A stretch of 6,424 nt of DNA from an uncultured Polyangiaceae bacterium (lineage in GTDB: Bacteria > Myxococcota_A > Polyangia > Polyangiales > Houyiibacteriaceae): positions 1 through 6,424 of the forward strand of contig CAMYMX010000215.1 of NCBI GenBank assembly GCA_947259605.1, read 5' to 3'. The position numbers were made by a program, and so were the translations under genes. Under the pieces are notes generated by a model. That model was not told the DNA's origin, did no database searches, and saw only the letters and a list, made by a program, of their open reading frames with translations. Positions 1 to 4,889 of this stretch are shown here, one piece after another. The stretch's first letter is position 1, and each line of letters begins with the position of its first letter.

Positions 1-761
1 CGCGTCGGAGTAAACGACTCGGTAAACAAGCCTCGTATGCCAATCTTCTCGGGTAGAGCGTCGAACTTCATCCCTTCCAAGAGGCCATTGAGGACGAAAA
101 CGACGAACTTGGCGGCTACGTAGACGACCAGGAGGATGATGGCGGCGCCCACGATGTTGGGCACGGCGGCCATGAGTTTTTCAATCATGTTTGACGCGGG
201 GACGGAAATCGCGGGGATGTCCAGCACTCCGAGCGCAGAGACGATGACCGGCAGCAGGACCACAGCGAAGACCAGGGCTCGACCGAACTTGGCGATGCTG
301 ATTTCTTCGTTCCCCGTGCGCTCCGCCACCCGTTCGTCCACTTTCTCCAACGCAACGCCTGCCAACTGCGCGAGGACTTTCGCGATGATCCAGCCCGCAT
401 AGGCGATGACTCCCGCACCGATGATGTTGGGCACCGCGGCTGCGAACTTGCTTGCCATGGACTTCAGCGGATCGAGAACGTTCATCAGCCCGAAGTGCTC
501 GAGCACCGCGATGAGGACGAAGATCGTGAGCACTGCTTTCACGAGCGAGACGATCGGCGAAACGAAATCGATGACACCGCCGTCTTCACGGGTGCGGTGC
601 AGCGCGGGAATCTTCGTCAGCAGCCTCTTCAAGAGGTCGGAGGCAAGCTTGACGACGAAGAGACCGACGATGAGTATCGCGAGCCCCAGCAACGCATGGC
701 CTAGGGCGCTAGACCCGGCCGGACCGAGAACCTCGGTGAGTCGATTAGTCAATTCCTGCAT
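1..761 (-). CDS. TM_helix-repeat membrane protein (MscS-associated family), 3' end outside window
   Basis: This is a multi-pass inner-membrane protein of which 253 residues are visible; the reading frame is open to the left edge, so the C-terminus is missing. Hydrophobic segments lie at about residues 22-42, 70-90, 111-134, 161-181 and 201-226. Two of them begin with the same motif, AAVPNIIGAGVI (108-119) and AAVPNIVGAAII (198-209), each preceded by a short amphipathic stretch. This repeat is the hallmark of the conserved TM-helix family (PF05552) found in proteins related to small mechanosensitive channels and in CmpX-like proteins. A role in membrane-tension or envelope-stress response is inferred from the family; the MscS beta domain is not visible in this part. 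The ATG at 761 is chosen because AAAGGAG lies 10 bases upstream and the frame begins with a short soluble N-terminus before the first helix. It follows the ThDP enzyme gene on the same strand after a 347-base gap, so co-transcription is uncertain. Confidence 0.85.
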   Translation of the reverse strand, partial: MQELTNRLTEVLGPAGSSALGHALLGLAILIVGLFVVKLASDLLKRLLTKIPALHRTREDGGVIDFVSPIVSLVKAVLTIFVLIAVLEHFGLMNVLDPLKSMASKFAAAVPNIIGAGVIAYAGWIIAKVLAQLAGVALEKVDERVAERTGNEEISIAKFGRALVFAVVLLPVIVSALGVLDIPAISVPASNMIEKLMAAVPNIVGAAIILLVVYVAAKFVVFVLNGLLEGMKFDALPEKIGIRGLFTESFTPT

Positions 762-873
762 GGCATCCTGTCTCCTTTGGAGCGCTTTGCTCCGCGTTCA
801 TCCGTGGGTGGCCGTCTGCGCGCTGAGTCCAGCTTGCCCCTACCCCCTCAATCACGTGGACCTTGTACCTCAT
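745..873 (-). CDS. Possible small ORF, 42 codons, overlapping the start of the TM_helix gene
   Basis: An ATG at 873 opens a 42-codon frame ending in TAA at 745-747, so it overlaps the start of the membrane-protein gene by 17 bases. AAAGGGGAAG just upstream of its ATG is a plausible ribosome binding site. The N-terminus (MRYKVHVIEG) uses GC-ending codons typical of this genome, but the second half loses that bias, and there is no recognisable domain, helix or signal sequence. An overlap of this type could couple its translation to the membrane protein. It may equally be a chance ORF in a leader region. I do not recognise it and give it low weight. Confidence 0.2.
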   Translation of the reverse strand: MRYKVHVIEGVGASWTQRADGHPRMNAEQSAPKETGCHAGID

Positions 874-1108
874 GGTCTTCCCCTTTGACCAGACGGCAGG
901 TTCCGAGAGCCGACTCGTATGACACGGCGCTAGGCCACCGAGAACCGTCGCGCGCAAAAAAGGCCGTCAAGACACAAGCTGTTCCTGGTGCGCGACGCAG
1001 ACGCGCGGAACGTCGATTTCTTCAACTCTTCTTGCTGATCACCCATCCGGCTGAACTCGAGTCGGTCCCGCGACGAAACCCGCCGTGGGGCAGAGCCGAT
1101 CTCGTCGC
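762..1108. other. Intergenic region between the ThDP enzyme and the TM_helix gene
   Basis: This 347-base stretch separates two minus-strand genes. It holds the doubtful small ORF at 745-873 and the ribosome binding site at 772-778. A 7-base inverted repeat, GCGACGA at 1070-1076 with TCGTCGC at 1102-1108, lies immediately after the ThDP stop codon. Its 25-base loop and lack of a following T-run on the minus strand make it a poor intrinsic terminator. A run of six T on the minus strand (956-961 region) is not preceded by a convincing stem. No tRNA, repeat family or further conserved gene is visible. Confidence 0.6.
772..778 (-). promoter_or_regulatory. Ribosome binding site of the TM_helix-family gene
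   Basis: AAAGGAG on the minus strand is a good Shine-Dalgarno match. It stands 10 bases before the ATG at 761 but only 5 bases before another ATG at 766, which is out of frame and opens a five-codon ORF (MPCRN, stop at 749-751). The longer frame is the real gene, because only it gives the conserved membrane protein. The competing ATG could lower translation of the main gene, but this is only inference. Confidence 0.6.
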
Positions 1109-2635
1109 TCAGGGTGCAATCTTTTTCTTGATTGCCTTCGCGACGGGTGCTGGGACGCTGCCGAGCGCGTTCAGCATATGCGGCAGCGCTTTGAGTTTCA
1201 GGCCTTCGTACTCGCTAGGTACAATGGCTTCGATCAAAAACGGGCCACGCGTCTCGAACGCGTCCTTCAGGGCTGCGCAGAAGTCCTCGGCCCTTGCAAC
1301 CCGTCGTCCCGGCACGCCCATGCCTTGGGCCATCGACACGAAGTCGATCGCGGGTTCCGACAGGTCCAACTGCGCCTTGGCCTCGGGGCCGATTCTTTCT
1401 GCCCCTACCCGCTCGAGCTCAATGTTGAGAATTCCGTACGAGCGGTTGTTGAAGATGACGGTGGTCACATTGAGACCCTCAGCCGCGATCGTCCACAACG
1501 CCTGAATCGTGTACATGGCGGAGCCGTCGCCAATGAGTGCGAGCACGGGACGGTCCGGTGAGGCCACCGCCGCGCCCACGGCGACTGGCAGGCCTTGCCC
1601 GATGGCGCCGCCGGTCAAGGCCAGCACGTCATGCCGAGGCGCCCCCGCAGTGGAAACCGGCAGCTTGATGCCGGAGGTTTGCGCTTCGTCTGAGATGATC
1701 GCGTTTGCCGGCAACAAGGCACCAATCGCCTGACAAGCCTTGGCGGCGTTGAGTTTCCCTTTCGGCAACGTCGGACGCCCGGCGCTCTGCAGCTTGGGCG
1801 CGGTGTCGGACGCGCCAACGGCCTCGACGAGAGCCTGCAGCGAGGCCACCGCGTCTTCATCAAGCTGCGCCAAGGTGTGAACGGTGCAGCCGTCCGGTAC
1901 CAAATAGCTCTTCTTGCCTGGATACGCGAAGAACGACACCGGCGCCTTGGCATCCACCAGGACCAAATGGTCGTAGCCACTGAGCTGCACAGAGGCGAGT
2001 TCGGCGAGATACGCAATGCGCTCGACGGCAGGCAGCCCTTCGCCTCGCTCTAGTCGCGTCGGAAAGACCTCACAGAAGAGCGTGGCGCCCGTCTTCTCCG
2101 CGATCCGCGATGCCGCGCGCAGCCCCGCCTCACGCAGCACCCGATTGCCCAACAGCAACGCAACCTTCTTGCCTGACTTCTTGATGACCTCTGCAATCGC
2201 TTGCACAGTCGCGTCCGAGGCCGACGGCGCTTGCACAGGCGCCTGCGCTGGCGCGGGCTCGGCACCCTCGTTCCAGGACACATCTGCGGGCAAGATGAGC
2301 GTGGCGATCTGCGCAGGCGGACCTTTGGCTACCGCCACTGCCTCGGCGGCATCGGCGGCGAGTCGACTCGTTTCAGGTGTAGTCTTGATCCACGTAGAAA
2401 CGTTCTTCGCGACCGTCTCGATGTCCGACTGCAACTGCGCATCGTATTGGGTGTGATAGGTCGCGTGGTCTCCGATGATGTTGACCATGGGCACACGTGC
2501 CTTGCGCGCGTTGTGCAGATTCGCGAGGGCGTTGCCGAGACCACATCCGAGATGCAACAGAGTGGCGGCCGGCTTGTCTGCCATGCGCGCGTATCCGTCG
2601 GCAGCCCCGGAGGCCACCCCCTCGAACAAGCACAG
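1101..2635 (-). repeat. Direct repeat, copy 1 (ThDP gene)
   Basis: This stretch aligns without gaps to 4890-6424 at an offset of 3789 bases, with about 102 hand-counted mismatches. Copy 1 continues past 2635, where the partner is cut by the window edge. On the left, clear similarity stops within about 10 bases after the stop codon, with patchy likeness for 20 more (GTGGGGCAGAGCC against GTGGGGGAGTAGCC). Confidence 0.95.
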
Positions 2636-2764
2636 TACACCTCGCATGTCCGTGCCATCGAGCGCTGCCACAAAGTGCATCTCCGAAGTGCCAGGATTGG
2701 TAAAACACGTGTCAACGCCGGCGTTGACGAGAGTCTGAATTAGAGCCTGTGCGCCATTGGCCAT
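1109..2764 (-). CDS. ThDP-dependent acetolactate synthase-like / benzoylformate decarboxylase-like enzyme, copy 1 (complete)
   Basis: A 551-residue ThDP enzyme, normal length for the acetolactate synthase / pyruvate oxidase / benzoylformate decarboxylase superfamily. The N-terminal pyrimidine-binding domain carries NPGTSE (23-28), whose Glu28 should activate the cofactor, then LFEGVASGAADGYAR (46-60). The C-terminal diphosphate-binding motif is GDGS (412-415) to NN (439-440), with Asp413 and Asn440 the expected Mg2+ ligands. His71 in LLHLGCGLGN aligns by eye with the active-site His70 of benzoylformate decarboxylase. From memory the protein most resembles mycobacterial IlvX, an acetohydroxyacid-synthase homologue of unsettled function. 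No regulatory small subunit (ilvN/ilvH type) is nearby, so branched-chain amino-acid synthesis is doubtful; the substrate cannot be read from the sequence. The frame extends upstream to a GTG at 2842, but homologues begin at MANGAQAL, so ATG 2764 is preferred, although it has no clear Shine-Dalgarno sequence. A near-identical paralogue lies at 4898-6424. Confidence 0.92.
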   Translation of the reverse strand: MANGAQALIQTLVNAGVDTCFTNPGTSEMHFVAALDGTDMRGVLCLFEGVASGAADGYARMADKPAATLLHLGCGLGNALANLHNARKARVPMVNIIGDHATYHTQYDAQLQSDIETVAKNVSTWIKTTPETSRLAADAAEAVAVAKGPPAQIATLILPADVSWNEGAEPAPAQAPVQAPSASDATVQAIAEVIKKSGKKVALLLGNRVLREAGLRAASRIAEKTGATLFCEVFPTRLERGEGLPAVERIAYLAELASVQLSGYDHLVLVDAKAPVSFFAYPGKKSYLVPDGCTVHTLAQLDEDAVASLQALVEAVGASDTAPKLQSAGRPTLPKGKLNAAKACQAIGALLPANAIISDEAQTSGIKLPVSTAGAPRHDVLALTGGAIGQGLPVAVGAAVASPDRPVLALIGDGSAMYTIQALWTIAAEGLNVTTVIFNNRSYGILNIELERVGAERIGPEAKAQLDLSEPAIDFVSMAQGMGVPGRRVARAEDFCAALKDAFETRGPFLIEAIVPSEYEGLKLKALPHMLNALGSVPAPVAKAIKKKIAP

Positions 2765-2793
2765 GCTGCGCGCGACTGTAGTACATGCACTGT

Positions 2794-2812
2794 AGGATCC
2801 CCAGCGGATCCT
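2794..2812. promoter_or_regulatory. Inverted repeat AGGATCC-N5-GGATCCT upstream of ThDP copy 1
   Basis: The 7-base arms 2794-2800 and 2806-2812 are perfect complements around a 5-base loop (CCAGC), and each arm also contains the palindrome GGATCC. The repeat ends 30 bases before the ATG at 2764. Just inside it, the heptamer ACTGTAG occurs twice in direct orientation (2775-2781 and 2789-2795). Such an arrangement fits a regulator-binding site or an mRNA leader hairpin for the ThDP gene. No regulator gene is present to pair with it, and the function is inferred from position only. Confidence 0.35.
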
Positions 2813-2819
2813 CGGGAAA

Positions 2820-2833
2820 TCCGCGAACGCGGA
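2820..2833. promoter_or_regulatory. Palindrome TCCGCG-AA-CGCGGA upstream of ThDP copy 1
   Basis: Two perfect 6-base arms (2820-2825 and 2828-2833) surround a two-base centre. The site lies 56-69 bases before the ATG of the ThDP gene, a typical operator or activator position. In GC-rich DNA, CG-rich palindromes arise by chance fairly often, so this is a candidate only. Confidence 0.3.
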
Positions 2834-2962
2834 GGAGTACACGGCCGAAACGGTAGCGGTGCGTTAGACATCCCCGAGCGACTGGATGGATTGCCGGTCA
2901 CGGCGTGCCCCGCTCGAGACCCCGCGAAATGACATCCACAACAAGGTCTGTGATGACTTTCG

Positions 2963-2988
2963 GTGAGCCATCATTCGTAGCGGCTCAC
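2963..2988 (-). terminator. Weak hairpin downstream of the lipoprotein gene
   Basis: GTGAGCC at 2963-2969 pairs perfectly with GGCTCAC at 2982-2988 around a 12-base loop, about 80 bases after the lipoprotein stop. No T-run follows on the minus strand, so it is not a classical intrinsic terminator. It may end or stabilise the lipoprotein mRNA, or be chance. Confidence 0.25.
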
Positions 2989-3068
2989 GCAGGTGCCCAG
3001 GATCTGACCCTTGCGCTGGGTCCACACGTGGTGGCTCTGCGCTCGCATGTCTCGGTCGCGCGGAGCGT

Positions 3069-4139
3069 TCAGTCGTTCCACCAGCGCTTCCAGAAGTGGT
3101 ACCAGTGTTTCCACGACTTGTGTGGATGCTTGCCCTCGTGGATGTCGCTGTCGCTGTCGCTGTCCGTATCGGAGTCCGAATCGTCGTCGGAATCGCAGTC
3201 ACAATCACATCCGCCGCCGCCCGTGCCGCCTTGGCCACCGGCGCCGGCGATCCCACCCGCACCGCCCTTGCCTCCTTCACCGCCGCCGCCCGCGCCGGCC
3301 ATGCCACCGGCACCACTGCTGCCACCTGTGCCGCCTTCACCGGCGGTGCCACCCGCACCACCCGCGCCACCGGAACCCGCCGTACCACCTTCGCCGCCGC
3401 TGCCGGCCGCACCGCCGGTTCCGCCCGTGCCTCCTCCGTCACCCACGCAGGTGACCGGCACGGTCCACTGGCTCATGCAGTACTCACCGCCATCGTCGGA
3501 GACGGTGATCGTGATCTCGTCACTGCCCTCCGCGGTACACGTGTAGATCGTGATCGGGTCGCCGGGATCTGCGATGGTCCCAACGAGCGCCGTCCACGCA
3601 TACTCGATCGGATCGTCCTCGGCGTCGACGGCATCGGCCATCAGGTTGATGACGTTGCCCACCGACGTTTGCAGCGGTGACACCACTACCTTCGTGAGCT
3701 CCGCACAGATGTTGAGCTTGCCGTTGACGCGCACGCCTCCAAATCGGGACGGCAGCTTGCATCGCAGCAGCACATGAGCCTCGGTGACCTGGCCCGCGAC
3801 GACGCTGAATGGCGCGGCTCCCCCACACGTCGTCTCGCCGTCGGTGGCTGTCGCCTCCAGCATGACGACGAAGTCGCCCTCCGGAATTCCGAACACCTCG
3901 ACCGACGCGGTCGAACCGGGTGCGCTCGTGTCAACCGTGCCCGACATGGGGGCCATGTCCCCACCGGTGATCTCCCACGCAACCTCATCAATCTCGATCC
4001 CATCGTCGACGGTCAGGGCGATCGAGAGATTGCCCGTCACTCCCTGATTGGTGGGGTCAGAGCTACTCGAGCAGCTGGCCATCGCGAAAGCAGACGCCAG
4101 GCAAAGCACAGCAGTGTTCAGCAAACGAAGCGCACGCAT
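3069..4139 (-). CDS. Lipoprotein with Ig/PKD-like domains, Gly-rich linker, Ser-Asp tract and Trp/His-rich tail
   Basis: A predicted exported lipoprotein of 356 residues. Residues 1-22 form a signal peptide (two Arg, hydrophobic core, then AMASC) with Cys23 as the probable lipidated residue, followed by SSSSD. Residues about 36-128 and 146-231 look like two beta-sandwich domains; the second has the PKD/Ig-like pattern D-A-EDDPIEYAWTA ... ITVSDDGG. Six cysteines (105, 127, 145, 201, 221, 231) could form disulfides outside the cytoplasm. Then come a Gly/Ala/Ser/Thr linker (234-310), CDCDCD (311-316), a Ser-Asp run (317-332), and a basic aromatic tail (333-356) with five Trp and five His. Gly-rich linkers of this kind are common in myxobacterial surface proteins; the tail is not one I recognise and is not a MYXO-CTERM sorting signal. 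ATG 4139 is preferred to the in-frame GTG at 4145, because GGAGG lies 5 bases before the ATG and overlaps that GTG. Function is unknown; adhesion, metal binding or wall contact are possible. Confidence 0.85.
   Translation of the reverse strand: MRALRLLNTAVLCLASAFAMASCSSSSDPTNQGVTGNLSIALTVDDGIEIDEVAWEITGGDMAPMSGTVDTSAPGSTASVEVFGIPEGDFVVMLEATATDGETTCGGAAPFSVVAGQVTEAHVLLRCKLPSRFGGVRVNGKLNICAELTKVVVSPLQTSVGNVINLMADAVDAEDDPIEYAWTALVGTIADPGDPITIYTCTAEGSDEITITVSDDGGEYCMSQWTVPVTCVGDGGGTGGTGGAAGSGGEGGTAGSGGAGGAGGTAGEGGTGGSSGAGGMAGAGGGGEGGKGGAGGIAGAGGQGGTGGGGCDCDCDSDDDSDSDTDSDSDSDIHEGKHPHKSWKHWYHFWKRWWND
3144..3209 (-). repeat. Cys-Asp / Ser-Asp acidic coding repeat
   Basis: Residues 311-332 of the lipoprotein read CDCDCD and then Ser-Asp dipeptides with a few Asp and one Thr inserted. 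At the 3' end the plus-strand hexamer TGTCGC repeats exactly three times (3143-3160) and begins a fourth. Repeats of six bases keep the frame and add or remove one Ser-Asp unit. Acidic Ser-Asp tracts often bind divalent cations or act as stalks in surface proteins; either role here is inference. Confidence 0.8.
3210..3440 (-). repeat. Low-complexity Gly-rich coding repeat (linker of the lipoprotein)
   Basis: About 77 codons read as irregular Gly-Gly-X units with X mainly Ala, Ser, Thr or Glu (residues 234-310). The plus strand of the same DNA reads as a Pro-rich frame, which is a mirror effect and not a gene. Such tracts are prone to in-frame length change, so length may vary between strains. 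Confidence 0.85.
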
Positions 4140-4270
4140 ACACACCTCCGAGGGTCGCGAAAAAGGGGGGACCGAGGACGTACACTGGACATCCGCGCAC
4201 TACAACCCAGTTGGGTCACCCTCGCCCGCGCCGCGTAGCTGGGAACCAGGCCTTGGGGTACGAGAAGCCC
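4140..4270. promoter_or_regulatory. Divergent promoter region between the lipoprotein and the MBL-fold remnant
   Basis: Two genes diverge from these 131 bases. On the minus strand TTGTAG and TACGTC are 17 bases apart (about 4204-4176), a poor sigma70-like pair for the lipoprotein. A small inverted repeat, ACCCA-GT-TGGGT at 4205-4216, sits beside it and could be an operator. The lipoprotein leader contains a C6-T5 run just before its ribosome binding site. None of these elements is strong; the region is called mainly because divergent genes need promoters here. Confidence 0.35.
4145..4149 (-). promoter_or_regulatory. Ribosome binding site of the lipoprotein gene
   Basis: GGAGG on the minus strand stands 5 bases before the ATG at 4139. 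This decides the start: the upstream in-frame GTG at 4143-4145 overlaps the site and would leave no room for initiation. Confidence 0.75.
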
Positions 4271-4860
4271 ATGTTTCGTGTCATGTCGCCACTCTTGGCG
4301 GTGCTTGCGCTGTTGCCGATGAGCACAGGATCCTGTTCGACGTCGGCCAGAACACCTTGCACGAGTCGCCCTCCCCACTCGAGCGAAACATGGAGGCGCT
4401 GGGCGTCGCATCGACCGGAACGATCCCTCGTCAGCTCGTTTTCGGGTGGATCGACGAACAGGCGCTGGTCGTCCATGTGGATGGACGCGGCGCCGTCCTC
4501 GTCGTGGGATGCGGCCATCAAACCGTTTCTGAGCTGCTGAAGCGATACGACCGTGTGTTCGACGTCCCACTCTACGGAGTCGTCGGAGGCCTTCATTTTC
4601 CGGTGCCCAACGGCCGCCTGAAAGTCCTCGGTTTGAATGGGCAGCGAATTCTTGCATCCGGGAAGGGGATGCTTGCACCGATGACGATGGATGACGTGAA
4701 GGCGGACCTGGCAGACCTGCAAGAACGAGGGCTGGGGCTCATCGGCGTCGGCGGTCACGACAGTAGTGATGAGGTCATCACGATGTTCGCCCAGGCGTTT
4801 GGCAACGCGTACCGGCACGTCCGGGTTGGCGAGCGCATCGTCGTCGGGCCGCCGGACTGA
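4271..4860 (+). pseudogene. Broken MBL-fold metallo-hydrolase gene (COG1237-like), active-site segment lost
   Basis: From 4321 the frame reads EHRILFDVGQN, matching the start of MBL-fold hydrolases of the type annotated as dihydropterin-ribofuranosyl-aminobenzene-phosphate synthase. After NMEALGV (ending 4407), where the family has SHxHxDH and a long following segment, it jumps directly to the C-terminal half: GWIDEQALVV, VVGCGH (His codon 4516-4518), YGVVGGLHFP (His 4594-4596), GHDSSD (His 4756-4758) and VRVGERIVV. The principal zinc-binding motif is therefore absent. The 5' part is also damaged: an ATG at 4271 opens a signal-peptide-like stretch (FRVMSPLLAVLALL) in a different frame, so a frameshift is needed near 4320. 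The usual stretch between EHG and ILFDTG is shortened too. Intact homologues are, from memory, around 270-340 residues; only about 179 codons remain in frame. It is convergent with ThDP copy 2, 37 bases away. A short functional fragment starting at ATG 4390 is possible but unlikely. Confidence 0.72.
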
Positions 4861-4889
4861 GTGGCCGCCAGCGTGGGGGAGTAGCCAGG

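Larger units (their letters stand above)
2765..3068. other. Intergenic region upstream of ThDP copy 1
   Basis: This 304-base gap lies between the lipoprotein stop and the chosen ATG of ThDP copy 1, both on the minus strand. The part nearest the ThDP gene holds two tight inverted repeats and a direct repeat (listed separately). The part nearest the lipoprotein holds a single 7-base hairpin at 2963-2988. No conserved protein can be read from it; the long Pro-rich frame on the plus strand and a second minus-strand frame that cross it are shadows of the lipoprotein's Gly-rich linker. The gap and hairpin argue against a tight operon of the two genes. Confidence 0.6.

Noticed and set aside
1070..1108. 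Intrinsic terminator behind ThDP copy 1
   Set aside because: The 7-base arms enclose a 25-base loop, no T-run follows on the minus strand, and the structure is not shared by copy 2 because its downstream flank differs.
1109..2764. Assignment as a true IlvB/IlvI acetolactate synthase
   Set aside because: Motifs show the superfamily only; there is no small subunit nearby and the decarboxylase-type histidine makes the specific reaction uncertain.
2765..2842. N-terminal extension of ThDP copy 1 starting at GTG 2842
   Set aside because: The 26 added residues have no family counterpart, there is no ribosome binding site before the GTG, and homologues start at MANGAQAL. The stretch carries the inverted repeats instead.
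3202..3440. Possible CRISPR or tandem DNA repeat array
   Set aside because: Units are irregular Gly codon triplets without constant spacers or repeats; the pattern is protein low complexity.
2905..3546. Long Pro-rich plus-strand frame that looks like a PPAPP-type wall protein
   Set aside because: It is the complement of the Gly-rich linker of the lipoprotein; it has no signal peptide, no ribosome binding site and no conserved domain, while the minus-strand frame has all the marks of a real lipoprotein.
4048..4320. Upstream in-frame extension of the MBL-fold frame
   Set aside because: It crosses the divergent promoter region and the antisense of the lipoprotein signal peptide, and encodes nothing recognisable.
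2843..4889. Mobile element inserted between the two ThDP copies
   Set aside because: No transposase, integrase, terminal inverted repeat or target-site duplication is visible; the lipoprotein and MBL remnant look like ordinary genes.
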